Assembly: GCA_000244995.1 (NCBI GenBank) | Contig: CM001438.1 | Span: forward strand, 5,498,096-5,562,095 | Source: Burkholderiales bacterium JOSHI_001 | GTDB taxonomy: Bacteria; Pseudomonadota; Gammaproteobacteria; Burkholderiales; Burkholderiaceae_C | Direction: 5' to 3' | DNA length: 64,000 nt | Part shown: piece after piece, positions 9,371 through 19,362 of the stretch | How positions within the stretch are numbered: the first letter of the stretch is position 1 | Layout of the letters: each line of letters opens with the position of its first letter | Position numbers and translations under genes: made by a program | Notes under the pieces: generated by a model | Told to the model about the DNA's origin: nothing | What the model saw: the letters and a program-made list of their open reading frames with translations, nothing else | Databases searched by the model: none

Positions 9371-9386
9371 TGCAGATGGTGTGCCA
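9371..9386 (-). promoter_or_regulatory. Sigma-54 (-24/-12) promoter of the pilin gene
   Basis: The minus strand reads TGGCACACCATCTGCA: GG at -24 and GC at -12 separated by exactly ten bases, close to the TGGCAC-N5-TTGC consensus. It is about 50 bases ahead of the pilin ATG. In many proteobacteria pilA is transcribed by RpoN under PilS/PilR control. Confidence 0.75.
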
Positions 9387-9448
9387 GGGGCCTGTGGCAG
9401 GGTGCGGGGGTGTGGACTGCCAGATTCGTCACGCCGCGGAGGCCGGGT

Positions 9449-9500
9449 GTGCCGCAATTCGTCGATACCTCTGGTTGCGGCACTGACCAATTTGGTCAGT
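9449..9500. repeat. Two adjoining inverted repeats between the pilin and phosphodiesterase genes
   Basis: GTGCCGCAA (9449-9457) pairs with TTGCGGCAC (9475-9483), and the last two bases of that right arm start a 19-bp palindrome, ACTGACCAA-T-TTGGTCAGT (9482-9500). The second resembles a dimeric-repressor operator; together they could also end the phosphodiesterase transcript, though no T-run follows. Confidence 0.6.
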
Positions 9501-9510
9501 CTGACGAATT

Positions 9511-10302
9511 TCAGTCGAGCGAGATGACCTGACCCGCCACCAGCGCTTGCACCTGGTGAACCAGGCCCAGACCCAGCACCTCGCGCATCACGGTGTCGGT
9601 TTCGCCCGGCTTGATGTGCGTGATGTACACCGTCAGCGGCGCGGCATCGGGCCCCAGCTGGGCCAGTTCATGGGCCAGCGCGGTGGGGCACAGGTGACGG
9701 CTGATGCGGGCGAGCTGGCGCTCGCCATCACGGAAAGCGGTTTCGATCACCAGCGCGGCCACCCGCATCTGCGCCAGCCGCGCCCACAGCGCCGGGTTGG
9801 GCCCGGTGTCGCCGGTGTACACCCAGGCGCCCTGGTTCGACCCTTCGGCACCCAGCACCGCATAGCCCACCGCTGGCACGGTGTGGTGGGCGCTGAGCAC
9901 TTCAATGCGCCGCGCGCCCAGGCGCACCACCTGGCCCACCTCGATGGGTGAAAACGCCAGCACCGGCGCGTCGGCCGAGGGCAGGCGGGTGAAGTCGGGC
10001 CAGATCACACCGTTGAAGATGTGCTGGCGCAATGCGTCGATGGTGGCCGGCAGCGCATGCACCTTGATCGGGGCGCGGCCCACGCGGCGGCGCATCACGC
10101 TGTCGGCCAGCAGGCCCACCGACAGCACATGGTCCAGGTGGGAATGCGACAGCAGGATGTGGTCGATGCGCGCCAGCTCGTCGAGCGTGAGGTCGCCCAC
10201 GCCGGTTCCGGCATCGATGAGCACGTCGTCGTCCAGCAGGAAGGAGCTGGTGCGGCTGCCCTGCGCAATGGAACCCGAACAGCCAAGAACGCGAACTTGC
10301 AT
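9511..10302 (-). CDS. Class II 3',5'-cyclic-nucleotide phosphodiesterase-like MBL-fold hydrolase
   Basis: 263 residues from [30 protein letters not shown] closely follows the class II cyclic-nucleotide phosphodiesterase signature HxHLDH of CpdP/PDE1, and the later [17 protein letters not shown] and ITHIKPGE are further metal-site motifs. Such enzymes hydrolyse cAMP or cGMP; related MBL proteins have other substrates. The ATG at 10302 fits the family N-terminus; a longer in-frame start is not supported. It could set cAMP levels for the Crp at 58.3 kb, but that link is inference. The 242 bases upstream to the FHA gene hold no gene that I can see. Confidence 0.8.
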   Translation of the reverse strand: MQVRVLGCSGSIAQGSRTSSFLLDDDVLIDAGTGVGDLTLDELARIDHILLSHSHLDHVLSVGLLADSVMRRRVGRAPIKVHALPATIDALRQHIFNGVIWPDFTRLPSADAPVLAFSPIEVGQVVRLGARRIEVLSAHHTVPAVGYAVLGAEGSNQGAWVYTGDTGPNPALWARLAQMRVAALVIETAFRDGERQLARISRHLCPTALAHELAQLGPDAAPLTVYITHIKPGETDTVMREVLGLGLVHQVQALVAGQVISLD

Positions 10303-10544
10303 GAAGTGAGGTGCCGGGCCCAAGGGCCTGCACACGAGCAGATTCAAACGGAAGCGTTGCGACCACGCCCCGCGGGGGGCCTAACGCCAGCGGCAGACAT
10401 GGTGCGGCCGAGGCGCCTGCTGCACAAGGCAGCATGACGGGCATTCTGGGGGGAGCATCGGCCCCGCAAGGCAGGCTTTGCAAGGCGCCGTGAATTGCAT
10501 CACGCGCCGTTAAGGGGCCACGGCGGGCGAGCCGCAGCCCGGGT

Positions 10545-11240
10545 TCAGTGCTGGACGAACTGCATCTGGGTGCCGGCCAGCTCGATCACGTCGCCGTTTT
10601 TCAGGTGCACCGAGTCCCCCACCAGCGGCGAACCATTGATGTTGGGGCGGCTGCCGCCTTCGACATGGGCGATGACATAACCCCCAGGACGCTTGGTGAT
10701 GGACGCCACCTGCACGCCCGGCTTGCCCACGGTGGTGACCACCTTGGTGAGCGTGACCTCGCGACCGGCCGCCGCACCATTGAGCACCCTGATCGATGCC
10801 GGCGACGTGGCATTGCTGCCCGCGCCCAGGTTGCCGAAGCCCGACAGCGCGCTGGCCGCCACGGTGTGGGAGAAGCCCGACGCATGGCCCGAACTGGCGG
10901 CGGCGCCCTGGGTGCCGGGCCGCATGACCATGGTCTTTTCGTATTCGCCGCTCTCGTCCAGCAGGTACTTGATCTTGTACTTGCCGATCTCGACGGTGTC
11001 GTTGTGCACCAGCAGCTGCTTCTTGATGGCCTTGCCGTTGATGTAGGTGCCGTTGGTGCTGTTCAGGTCTTCGATGAAGACGTCCTGCCCCACCATCTGC
11101 AGCACCGCGTGCTCGCCACTGACCGCCAGGTTGTCGATGACGATGTCGTTGTAGGGACGCCGGCCGAGCGTGGTCTTGTCCTTGATGATCTGGACTTCCT
11201 TGATGACCACACCGTCGAGCGACACGACCAGCTTGCCCAT
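10545..11240 (-). CDS. Double FHA-domain protein
   Basis: 231 residues. FHA1, about residues 20-92, is canonical: LGRRPYNDIVIDNLAVSGEH carries the Gly-Arg, Ser and His that bind phosphothreonine, followed by LNSTNGTYING. FHA2, about 145-228, is diverged: its Gly-Arg is Gly-Lys and the SxxH is lost, though RPNINGSPL remains, so it may not bind phosphopeptide. The two are joined by a Ser/Gly/Ala-rich linker. It is followed on the same strand by none, but preceded by a PP2C phosphatase and a Ser/Thr kinase gene, forming a kinase / phosphatase / phosphoreader set. Confidence 0.92.
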   Translation of the reverse strand: MGKLVVSLDGVVIKEVQIIKDKTTLGRRPYNDIVIDNLAVSGEHAVLQMVGQDVFIEDLNSTNGTYINGKAIKKQLLVHNDTVEIGKYKIKYLLDESGEYEKTMVMRPGTQGAAASSGHASGFSHTVAASALSGFGNLGAGSNATSPASIRVLNGAAAGREVTLTKVVTTVGKPGVQVASITKRPGGYVIAHVEGGSRPNINGSPLVGDSVHLKNGDVIELAGTQMQFVQH

Positions 11241-11320
11241 GGGCTATCCTTTTTTTCCGTCGGCTTTTTTGCTCCAGCCCGTCTCCCCGCTGCCGATGCG
11301 CAAGGCGCACCAAAGCGTCT

Positions 11321-12106
11321 TCAGCGCCGGAAAGGCCACCAGGAACGCGCGTGCGGTGCGGTGCCTCCGGCCACTCGGACCAGGATCAAGGAGATATTAT
11401 CCTTTCCACCCGCGTCATTGGCCGCATCCACCAAAGCCCGGCCCGCAGACTCCAGAGAGTCGTGCATCTGCAACGTTTGGCCCAGGCTTGCATCGTCCAG
11501 CATGTCCGACAGCCCGTCCGAGCACATCAGGTAGATGTCGCCGGCCTGGGTGTCGTGCAGGTGGGTTTCCAGCAGCACCGTGTCTTCCACCCCCACGGCG
11601 CGGGTCACCAGGTTCTTGTTGGCCGAGAACACCGCCTGCTCGGGCGTGATGAGGCCAGCGTCGATCTGTTCCTGCAGCAGCGAGTGGTCGCGCGTGATCT
11701 GCACGAACTGGTCGCCCCGAAGGCGGTAGGCGCGCGAATCGCCCACATGACCCAGCAGCAGGCGCCCGGCGCGGAACACCGCCACCACCAGCGTCGTGCC
11801 CATGCCGGCGTACTGCGGGTTGGAATTGGCCGCGTTGAAGATGGCCCGGTTGGCGTTGTCCACGCAGATGTCCATCGCGCGGCGCACGTCGGGGTCGCTG
11901 GCGTTGTCAGCCGCTTCGTGCAGCCAGCGGCCCAGCTCGCTCTTGATGAACTCGGTGGCCATGCCGCTGGCCACTTCACCGGCGTTGTAGCCGCCCATGC
12001 CGTCGGCCAGCACGGCCAGGGCGTTGGCCTCGTCCAGGGCCACCGCATCTTCATTGTTCGAGCGTGCCCGACCCTTGTCGATGGCATGGAAGAACTCGAA
12101 GGTCAT
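11321..12106 (-). CDS. PP2C-type Ser/Thr protein phosphatase (Stp1-like)
   Basis: 261 residues from MTFEFFHAIDKGRARSNNED, which fits the family start; ATG at 12136 or GTG at 12148 would add 10-14 residues, and no Shine-Dalgarno sequence decides. PP2C metal motifs are all there: SNNEDAV, LADGMGGYNAGE, GDSRAYRL, MCSDGLSDML and GGKDNISLIL. It dephosphorylates Ser/Thr on proteins in a Mn2+/Mg2+-dependent way, and most likely reverses the neighbouring kinase. It lies between the kinase and FHA genes on the same strand. Confidence 0.93.
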   Translation of the reverse strand: MTFEFFHAIDKGRARSNNEDAVALDEANALAVLADGMGGYNAGEVASGMATEFIKSELGRWLHEAADNASDPDVRRAMDICVDNANRAIFNAANSNPQYAGMGTTLVVAVFRAGRLLLGHVGDSRAYRLRGDQFVQITRDHSLLQEQIDAGLITPEQAVFSANKNLVTRAVGVEDTVLLETHLHDTQAGDIYLMCSDGLSDMLDDASLGQTLQMHDSLESAGRALVDAANDAGGKDNISLILVRVAGGTAPHARSWWPFRR

Positions 12107-12173
12107 GGGGGCTGTGGGAAGGCTGGAACGGCGCATGCGCCCGAACACCGATTGTGCCTTGCTTCAAGACAGG

Positions 12174-13052
12174 TCAAGCCCCTGCGGCGGCGCAGCGCCG
12201 CAGCGCCTGGGCCAGGGCGTCGGCGGTGGTCGGGCGCTGCTGGGGCGGCTTCTGCAGTGCCCAGGCCACGGCCTCGGCCAGTCCCGGCGGCAGGTCAGGG
12301 CGCAGCAAACGCAGGTCCGGCGCCGGCGCTTGTGCCACTTGGCGCAGCAACTGCCCCAGCGAGTCCGACTCGAAGGGCAATCGGCCGGCCAGCAGTTCGA
12401 ACAGGGTCACGCCCAGGCCCCACACGTCGGTGGCCGGCGTTTCGCCCAGGCCTGCCAGCTGTTCCGGGGCGCTGTAGGCGGGGCTGCCCAGGTTCAGGCC
12501 GGTGCGTGTGGCCGCGGCGCCGTCCAGCCGGGCCAGCCCAAAGTCGGCCAGCCGCAGCACGCCGGCCGGCAGGTCGGCCAGCACATTGGCCGGCTTCAGG
12601 TCCCGGTGCAGCACGCCGCGGCCGTGGGCATGGTGCAGTGCAGCCGCCAGGCGTGCGCCCAGTGCGGCCACCTGCTGCGGGGGCAGCAGCGCGGGTGCGC
12701 GCACGTGCCGGCCCAGGTCGCCCCCCGCGACGAGGTCGGTCACCATCCAGGCCTGCGCTGCGTCCACGCCGAAGCGCCGCAAGTGCAGGATGTCCGGGTG
12801 CTGCAGTTGCTGCAGCACCTGGGCCTCGCGCAGGAAGCGCTCGCGCCACTCCCGCGCCTGCGCGGGCGTGGCGTCGACGGCCACCGCCAGGCGCTTGAGC
12901 GCCACGGTCTCGCCACTGCCCAGGTCCAGCGCCTCGAACACCTCGGCCCCCCGGCCGCCACCCAGTCGACGCAGCAGACGGCAACCGCCCAGGTCGGCGA
13001 TTGCCGCGCCGCCGGACTGCCCTGGCTGGGTATCGGCCCCGCTGCTGATCAT
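12174..13052 (-). CDS. Eukaryote-like (Hanks-type) Ser/Thr protein kinase
   Basis: 292 residues from MISSGADTQ; an upstream GTG at 13103 is less likely. The kinase fold covers about 25-288: Gly-rich loop LGGGRGAEVFEA, the VALKRL lysine, HRDLKPANVL catalytic loop, LADFGLARL magnesium motif and GSPAYSAPEQL P+1 segment with DVWGLGVTLFELL after it. There is no transmembrane segment or sensor domain, so it is a soluble kinase, unlike PknB types. Its likely substrates include the FHA protein's partners. First gene of the kinase / phosphatase / FHA unit. Confidence 0.93.
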   Translation of the reverse strand: MISSGADTQPGQSGGAAIADLGGCRLLRRLGGGRGAEVFEALDLGSGETVALKRLAVAVDATPAQAREWRERFLREAQVLQQLQHPDILHLRRFGVDAAQAWMVTDLVAGGDLGRHVRAPALLPPQQVAALGARLAAALHHAHGRGVLHRDLKPANVLADLPAGVLRLADFGLARLDGAAATRTGLNLGSPAYSAPEQLAGLGETPATDVWGLGVTLFELLAGRLPFESDSLGQLLRQVAQAPAPDLRLLRPDLPPGLAEAVAWALQKPPQQRPTTADALAQALRRCAAAGA

Positions 13053-13140
13053 GTGTGGCCCGGCCCGTGTGCCGCCCTGAATGTTCAGTCGGCAAGTTAG
13101 CACAGTCCCTTCGGCGGTCCCCGGCGCCCCGGCGCCAGCC

Positions 13141-13611
13141 TCAGTCGGCCAGCGTCAACACCAGAGCGAGGCTGGACGACACCGCCAGCGGCGCGGCCAG
13201 CCGGCCGGCTCTTGCGGAGGCGGCGGCGTCGCCCGGCTGCACCTGCAGAGGCTGGCTCAACTCGGCCAGCTTGGGCCGGCGCGCGTCCAGCACCCGCAGC
13301 GCCACCCCGTGGCGCTGGCGCAGGCGCTGGGTCAGGGGGGGGAGGGGGCCTTTGGCCAGCATCCAGTCAAAACGGACGTTGCCGCACTGTGCCAGCAAGG
13401 CAGGTTCCAGCGCCTGGCGCTGCTGGTCGGCCCACTGCGTGCGCCAATGTTCGCGCGCGCTGTGGGACAGCCACTTGCCGATGCGGTGGGTCATGCGCGG
13501 CGCGCAGGCCACCATCACCCACAGGCTGGGCTCATTGCCTCGGGCCAGCAGGGGTTCCAGAAGACGCCGGGCGTGGGCCGCGTCGTCATAAAAGACGGCC
13601 ATTCGTTCCAT
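13141..13611 (-). CDS. Hypothetical protein
   Basis: 156 residues starting at MERMAVFYDDAAHARRLLEP, chosen because AAGGAG lies about 8 bases upstream; an in-frame extension further upstream would run into the TerC gene. The N-terminus has a beta-alpha-beta look (MAVFYDDAAHARRLLEPLL) and the middle carries WLSHSAREHWRTQW. There is no signal peptide or membrane span. I do not recognise the family. It follows the TerC gene by 25 bases on the same strand and may be co-transcribed, so a link to metal or stress response is possible. Confidence 0.55.
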   Translation of the reverse strand: MERMAVFYDDAAHARRLLEPLLARGNEPSLWVMVACAPRMTHRIGKWLSHSAREHWRTQWADQQRQALEPALLAQCGNVRFDWMLAKGPLPPLTQRLRQRHGVALRVLDARRPKLAELSQPLQVQPGDAAASARAGRLAAPLAVSSSLALVLTLAD

Positions 13612-13636
13612 TGCATAGCTCCTTGGCTGTGGGGAT

Positions 13637-14341
13637 TCAGGCGACGGGCAAGGCCGGGCTGGCCGGGTCTTGGGTCTGGCTTCGACGCAGGCCCCACCAG
13701 CCGGCCAGCAGCACCCCGGCCACCATCGTGGCGTAGGTGGCCAGGCGGGCGGGCAGGTGGGGGTCGAAAACGGGGGCCAGCATGGGTTCACTGACAATCA
13801 TCTTGGCCGCCGTGAACGCCAGCACGCCGGCGCCCAGGTAGGTGATGGCCGGGTAGCGGTCAATGAGCTTGAGCACCAAAGAGCTGCCCCAGACCACGAT
13901 GGGCACGCTGATCAGCAGGCCGATGACCACCAGGTCGAAAGCGCCGTGGGCCGCCCCGGCCACGCCCAGCACGTTGTCCACGCCCATCAGGGCGTCGGCC
14001 ACGACGATGGTCTTCATCGCTCCCCAGAAGGTGTTGGCCACCGGGCCGTGTTCGTCACTGCTGCCGGCGGGCACCAGCAGCCGGTAGGCGATCCACACCA
14101 GGCCCAGGCCGCCCACCAGCATCAAGCCGGGAACCTTCAGCAGCCACACCACCACCAGCGTCATCGCGGCGCGAACGGCGATGGCACCGACCGTGCCCCA
14201 GAGCACAGCACGTTTTCGCAGATGGTCAGGCAGGTTGCGGGCGGCCATCGCGATGACGATGGCGTTGTCGCCCGCAAGGACGATGTCGATCAGGATGATC
14301 GCGAGAAGGGCCGAAAACCAGGCCGACGACAGGAATTCCAT
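13637..14341 (-). CDS. TerC-family (YjbE-type) integral membrane protein, riboswitch-controlled
   Basis: 234 residues with seven predicted membrane helices. LAGDNAIVIAMAARNLP and LMGVDNVLGVAGAAHG are the two inverted-repeat motifs with conserved Asp-Asn of the TerC/LysE-like group. Several members export Mn2+ (for example Alx and the Bacillus YkoY/YceF proteins). A yybP-ykoY riboswitch lies in its 5' leader, which strongly supports a manganese-efflux role, possibly metallating exported enzymes. A paralogue follows upstream on the same strand. Confidence 0.88.
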   Translation of the reverse strand: MEFLSSAWFSALLAIILIDIVLAGDNAIVIAMAARNLPDHLRKRAVLWGTVGAIAVRAAMTLVVVWLLKVPGLMLVGGLGLVWIAYRLLVPAGSSDEHGPVANTFWGAMKTIVVADALMGVDNVLGVAGAAHGAFDLVVIGLLISVPIVVWGSSLVLKLIDRYPAITYLGAGVLAFTAAKMIVSEPMLAPVFDPHLPARLATYATMVAGVLLAGWWGLRRSQTQDPASPALPVA

Positions 14342-14479
14342 GGTTGCTCCGAGTCTGTGTTGGTCGACAAACGACGCACAGGCGCACGAGGCAACACCCG
14401 GACAGGAAGCTCACGGCCACCCTCGAGGCGTCGCATCACGCGACAGCGCATCGAAGGTCTGGCTCGGCATGGAGTGATT

Positions 14480-14600
14480 TGCAAATCGCCTGACGGGCCG
14501 GAAGTGTTGAGCTTCGTATTGACGGCCTGTCGTCCCCCGCAACGCGACCTATATCCCCCTGGGTCGGAACGGTTGGAGCTACTCCCCTTCTGGCGAGTAT
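14480..14600 (-). promoter_or_regulatory. yybP-ykoY manganese riboswitch
   Basis: The minus strand from about 14590 reads GGGGAGTAGC, then an arm with TCCGACCC and GGTCGCG, then CCGTCAATACG near 14513-14524. These are the conserved landmarks of the yybP-ykoY aptamer. It lies about 140-250 bases before the TerC gene at 13637-14341. Mn2+ binding usually turns expression on. Outer boundaries are approximate. Confidence 0.8.
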
Positions 14601-14639
14601 TAAACCAGATGGGGCAATGCCATGGGCGCCTTCAGGGGC

Positions 14640-15347
14640 TTAGGCCGTGCGGGGCTCGGCCTGCGGCGCCAACTTTTCACGCCGGCGCTTCAGCAACAGG
14701 CCCACGGCCACCACCAGCACGGCGCCCACCGCCCCCGCGGTCGTGACGACGGCATGCGGCAGTTCGCCAAAGCGTGCGGCAACCGCCGGGTCGGTGAACA
14801 GCATCTCGCCGGCCAGGAAACCCAGCAAGGCCGCACCGATGGTGATGATGATGGGGAAGCGCTGCATCACCTTCAGCAGCAGCGTGCTGCCGAAGATGAT
14901 GAGCGGGATGCTGATGCCCAAGCCCGCCACCAGCAGCACCAGGTTGCCCTTGGCCGCGGCGGCCACGGCCAGCACGTTGTCCAGGCTCATCACCAGGTCG
15001 GCCACCAGAATGGTTCGCACGGCCGACATCAGGCTGCTCTGGGCATGATCACCGCCCTCTTCATCGCCATCGTCTTCCAGCAGCAGGGTCACGCCGATGT
15101 AGAACAGCAGCACGCCGCCCACGATCTTCAACCACGGCCACTTCAGCATTTCCACCGCGATCAGCGTCAGCACGATGCGCATCACGATGGCCGCCGCGCT
15201 GCCGAAGAAGATGGCCTTCTTTTGCTGGTGCGGGGGCAAGGAGCGCGCCGCCAGCGCGATGACCACCGCGTTGTCACCCGACAGCAGGATGTTGGCCAGG
15301 ATGATGGAGCCGAGCGCGGCCCAGAATGCGGCGGAGGTGTATTCCAT
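14640..15347 (-). CDS. TerC-family (YjbE-type) integral membrane protein, second copy
   Basis: 235 residues with seven hydrophobic helices. LSGDNAVVIALAARSLP and VMSLDNVLAVAAAAKG carry the paired TerC acidic motifs. A charged cytoplasmic loop (LLEDDGDEEGGDHAQ) separates the two halves and is absent from the paralogue. It ends about 300 bases before the other TerC gene, with the riboswitch between them, so the riboswitch controls only the downstream copy. I see no riboswitch ahead of this copy. Likely a Mn2+ or related metal transporter. Confidence 0.85.
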   Translation of the reverse strand: MEYTSAAFWAALGSIILANILLSGDNAVVIALAARSLPPHQQKKAIFFGSAAAIVMRIVLTLIAVEMLKWPWLKIVGGVLLFYIGVTLLLEDDGDEEGGDHAQSSLMSAVRTILVADLVMSLDNVLAVAAAAKGNLVLLVAGLGISIPLIIFGSTLLLKVMQRFPIIITIGAALLGFLAGEMLFTDPAVAARFGELPHAVVTTAGAVGAVLVVAVGLLLKRRREKLAPQAEPRTA

Positions 15348-15371
15348 GGTGCGCGCAGTCTAGAAAGACAT

Positions 15372-15413
15372 CGGGCCCGCGGCGTGCGTGGAACTACGCA
15401 CACGGCGGGCCCG
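15372..15413 (-). terminator. Candidate terminator after sucD
   Basis: CGGGCCCGC (15372-15380) pairs with GCGGGCCCG (15405-15413), with an inner stem GTGCGT/ACGCAC. On the minus strand it is followed by a weak T-rich stretch. It lies 20 bases after the sucD stop. Confidence 0.6.
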
Positions 15414-15433
15414 CGGGGCGAAGAGAGGCCGAC

Positions 15434-16327
15434 CTAGATCAACGCCTTCAGCAGCTTGGCCATCTCGCTGGGGTTGCGGGTGACCTTGAAGCCGCACTCT
15501 TCCATGATGGCCAGCTTGGCGTCGGCGGTGTCCGCGCCGCCGCTGATCAGCGCCCCGGCATGGCCCATGCGCTTTCCGGGCGGGGCCGTCACACCGGCGA
15601 TGAAGCCCACGATGGGCTTCTTCATGTTGGCCTTGCACCAGCGCGCCGCTTCCGCCTCGTCCGGCCCGCCGATCTCGCCGATCATGATGACGGCGTCGGT
15701 GTCCGGGTCCTCGTTGAAGGCCTTCATCACGTCGATGTGCTTCAACCCGTTGATCGGGTCGCCGCCGATGCCCACCGCGCTGGACTGGCCCAGCCCGATT
15801 TCGGTCAGCTGCGCCACCGCCTCATAGGTCAGCGTGCCCGAGCGTGACACCACCCCGATGCGGCCCTTGCGGTGGATGTGCCCCGGCATGATGCCGATCT
15901 TGATTTCTTCCGGCGTGATCGTGCCCGGGCAGTTCGGCCCCAGCAGCAGCGTGCGCTTGCCGCCCGCGGCTTCCTTGGCCTTCATCTTGTTTCTGACTTC
16001 CAGCATGTCCCGGATCGGGATGCCTTCGGTGATGCAGATCGCCAGGTCCAGGTCGGCCTGCACCGCTTCCCAGATGGCTGCGGCCGCCCCGGCGGGCGGC
16101 ACGTAGATCACGCTGACCGTCGCGCCGGTCTGCTGCTTCGCATCGGCCACGCTGGCGTAGATGGGAATGCCTTCGAAGTCTTCGCCGGCCTTCTTCGGGT
16201 TCACGCCCGCCACGAAGCAGTTCTTGCCGTTGGCGTAGTCGCGGCACATGCGGGTGTGGAACTGACCCGTCTTGCCCGTGATGCCCTGCGTGATGACCTT
16301 GGTGTCCTTGTTGATCAGGATGCTCAT
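15434..16327 (-). CDS. sucD: Succinyl-CoA synthetase (ADP-forming) alpha subunit
   Basis: 297 residues. [21 protein letters not shown] is a CoA-binding Rossmann start; [12 protein letters not shown] and [14 protein letters not shown], with the phosphorylated His in the latter, are diagnostic. With SucC it converts succinyl-CoA to succinate with ATP formation in the TCA cycle. It starts 9 bases after the sucC stop, so the pair is one operon, transcribed leftward and closed by the hairpin at 15372-15413. Confidence 0.97.
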   Translation of the reverse strand: MSILINKDTKVITQGITGKTGQFHTRMCRDYANGKNCFVAGVNPKKAGEDFEGIPIYASVADAKQQTGATVSVIYVPPAGAAAAIWEAVQADLDLAICITEGIPIRDMLEVRNKMKAKEAAGGKRTLLLGPNCPGTITPEEIKIGIMPGHIHRKGRIGVVSRSGTLTYEAVAQLTEIGLGQSSAVGIGGDPINGLKHIDVMKAFNEDPDTDAVIMIGEIGGPDEAEAARWCKANMKKPIVGFIAGVTAPPGKRMGHAGALISGGADTADAKLAIMEECGFKVTRNPSEMAKLLKALI

Positions 16328-16336
16328 ATCGGTTCC

Positions 16337-17497
<1,161 letters not shown>

Positions 17498-17723
17498 CTG
17501 GCTTCGCTCGTTTCAAGCAGGTGGAAGGGCCCGGGCGTGACGGACCGCGCGTCCGCAGGGGCGGTGGCGGAGGGGACGTCAGGCGGGGGATGCGGGCGTG
17601 CGGCGGCCACCCTGGGACGGGCGGGGCATTGCGGAAGTGGCGGAATTTAGCATGCTGCATCGCGGCAAACAGCCCATGCAGGCTTCGGGCGCCCGATGCA
17701 CGCACAGGGGCCGGAGCGCAGGG

Positions 17724-18272
17724 TCAGGCCCCGTCGTCGCCCTTGACCACCTTGCGCACCACCTCGGACGAAAAGCCGCGCCCGGCCAGGAAGCGCATTT
17801 GCTTCATGCGGCCGGCGGAATCGGGGGCGGCTGTGCCGTACTTGCGTTGCCACAGGGCGCGGGCGCGGTCGAGTTCGGTGTCACGCAGTTGCTGGCGGGT
17901 GGTGGCGTCCAGATCCACCCCATGCTGGCGCAACTCACCTTCGATGCGCGCATTGCCAAAGCGCTGGGCACGCACCTGTACGCGGCTTTCGATGAAGCGC
18001 GCATCGCTCAGGTAGCGATGGGCTTGCAGCCAATCCAGCATCGCGTCCACCTCGGCGGCGTGGTCCACGGGTTCGTCAGCCGCAAGATCCTGATTGTCCG
18101 TGGCCGGCTCGAGTTCAGCGTCCGCCTCGGAGACCGCATGGCCACGCGGCGCCGCATGCGGCGCCGCGGCCAGCCGCAGCAGCCGCTGACGCAATTCAGA
18201 CCGGCTGTGCTCGCGCTGCGACAGCCACTGAAGCGCGCGCACCTTCAGCGACAGGGGTCGCTTGGCGTTCAC
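17724..18272 (-). CDS. recX: Regulatory protein RecX
   Basis: 182 residues. [20 protein letters not shown] and, after a low-complexity insert of about 40 residues ([18 protein letters not shown] and onward), [18 protein letters not shown]-like and [15 protein letters not shown] segments match the RecX three-helix repeats. RecX caps RecA filaments and inhibits their extension. Its ATG overlaps the recA stop (ATGA), so translation is coupled to recA. The insert makes it longer than many homologues. Confidence 0.92.
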   Translation of the reverse strand: MNAKRPLSLKVRALQWLSQREHSRSELRQRLLRLAAAPHAAPRGHAVSEADAELEPATDNQDLAADEPVDHAAEVDAMLDWLQAHRYLSDARFIESRVQVRAQRFGNARIEGELRQHGVDLDATTRQQLRDTELDRARALWQRKYGTAAPDSAGRMKQMRFLAGRGFSSEVVRKVVKGDDGA

Positions 18273-19315
18273 TCCGCAGGGAGGATGGCGGGCAGCAGCG
18301 GCACGCCCAGCGATTCACGCACCTTGTTCTCGATTTCATGCGCGATGTCGGGGTTCTCGCGCAGGAACTCGCGCGCGTTGTCCTTGCCCTGGCCGATCTT
18401 TTCGCCGTTGTAGGCGTACCAGGCACCGGACTTTTCCACCACCTTGGCCACCACGCCCATGTCGACGATTTCGCCTTCGCGGCTGATGCCTTCGCCGTAC
18501 AGGATGTCGAACTCGGCCACCTTGAAGGGCGGGGCCACCTTGTTCTTGACGACCTTCACCTTGGTTTCGCTGCCGATGACTTCTTCGCCGCGCTTGATGC
18601 TGCCGGTGCGGCGGATGTCCAGGCGCACCGAGGAGTAGAACTTCAGTGCATTGCCGCCGGTGGTGGTTTCGGGGTTGCCGAACATCACGCCGATCTTCAT
18701 GCGGATCTGGTTGATGAAGATGACCATGGTGTTGGTCTTTTTCACCGTGGCGGTCAGCTTGCGCAGGGCCTGGCTCATCAGCCGGGCCTGCAGGCCGGGC
18801 AAGGAGTCGCCCATTTCGCCCTCCAGTTCGGCCTTGGGCGTGAGCGCGGCCACCGAGTCGATGATGACCAGGTCCACCGAGCCGGACCGCACCAGCGAAT
18901 CAACGATTTCCAGGGCTTGCTCGCCGGTGTCGGGCTGGCTGATCAGCAGTTCCTGCAGGTTCACGCCCAGCTTCTGCGCGTAGCCGGTGTCCAGCGCGTG
19001 TTCGGCGTCGATGAAGGCGCAGGTGCCGCCCACCTTCTGCATCTGGGCCACCACCTGCAGTGTGAGGGTGGTCTTGCCCGAGGATTCCGGGCCGTAGATT
19101 TCAACCACCCGGCCGCGCGGCAGGCCGCCCACGCCCAGCGCAATGTCCAGGCCGAGCGAGCCGGTGGACACCACTTCGATGGCTTCGACGACTTCGCCGT
19201 CGCCCAGGCGCATGATGGAGCCCTTGCCGAATTGCTTTTCAATTTGCGCCAGTGCGGCCTGCAGGGCCTTGGCCTTTTCGGTGTTCAATGCCTTGACGGG
19301 TGCGTCCATGCTCAT
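18269..19315 (-). CDS. recA: Recombinase RecA
   Basis: 348 residues. Walker [10 protein letters not shown], Walker [13 protein letters not shown], loop L1 near [20 protein letters not shown] and loop L2 near [20 protein letters not shown] are all intact. RecA drives homologous recombination and activates LexA autocleavage. The ATG is supported by AAGGAG just upstream. A LexA-like box is 30-50 bases before the start, and recX follows in the same operon. Confidence 0.98.
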   Translation of the reverse strand: MSMDAPVKALNTEKAKALQAALAQIEKQFGKGSIMRLGDGEVVEAIEVVSTGSLGLDIALGVGGLPRGRVVEIYGPESSGKTTLTLQVVAQMQKVGGTCAFIDAEHALDTGYAQKLGVNLQELLISQPDTGEQALEIVDSLVRSGSVDLVIIDSVAALTPKAELEGEMGDSLPGLQARLMSQALRKLTATVKKTNTMVIFINQIRMKIGVMFGNPETTTGGNALKFYSSVRLDIRRTGSIKRGEEVIGSETKVKVVKNKVAPPFKVAEFDILYGEGISREGEIVDMGVVAKVVEKSGAWYAYNGEKIGQGKDNAREFLRENPDIAHEIENKVRESLGVPLLPAILPAE

Positions 19316-19346
19316 CTCCTTGATGGCTTTTAGTTTATGTTGAAAG

Positions 19347-19362
19347 CTGGATGTTTGTACAG
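19347..19362 (-). promoter_or_regulatory. Candidate LexA box before recA
   Basis: The minus strand reads CTGTACAAACATCCAG: CTG-N10-CAG, the framework of the gamma/betaproteobacterial LexA site, with imperfect inner symmetry. Its position, 32-47 bases before the recA ATG, is as expected for an SOS operator. Confidence 0.6.

Noticed and set aside
14476-14487. Perfect 12-base palindrome GATTTGCAAATC as an operator
   Set aside because: It falls in the riboswitch region's 3' part, has no repeat elsewhere that I see, and could be chance in this single AT-richer patch.
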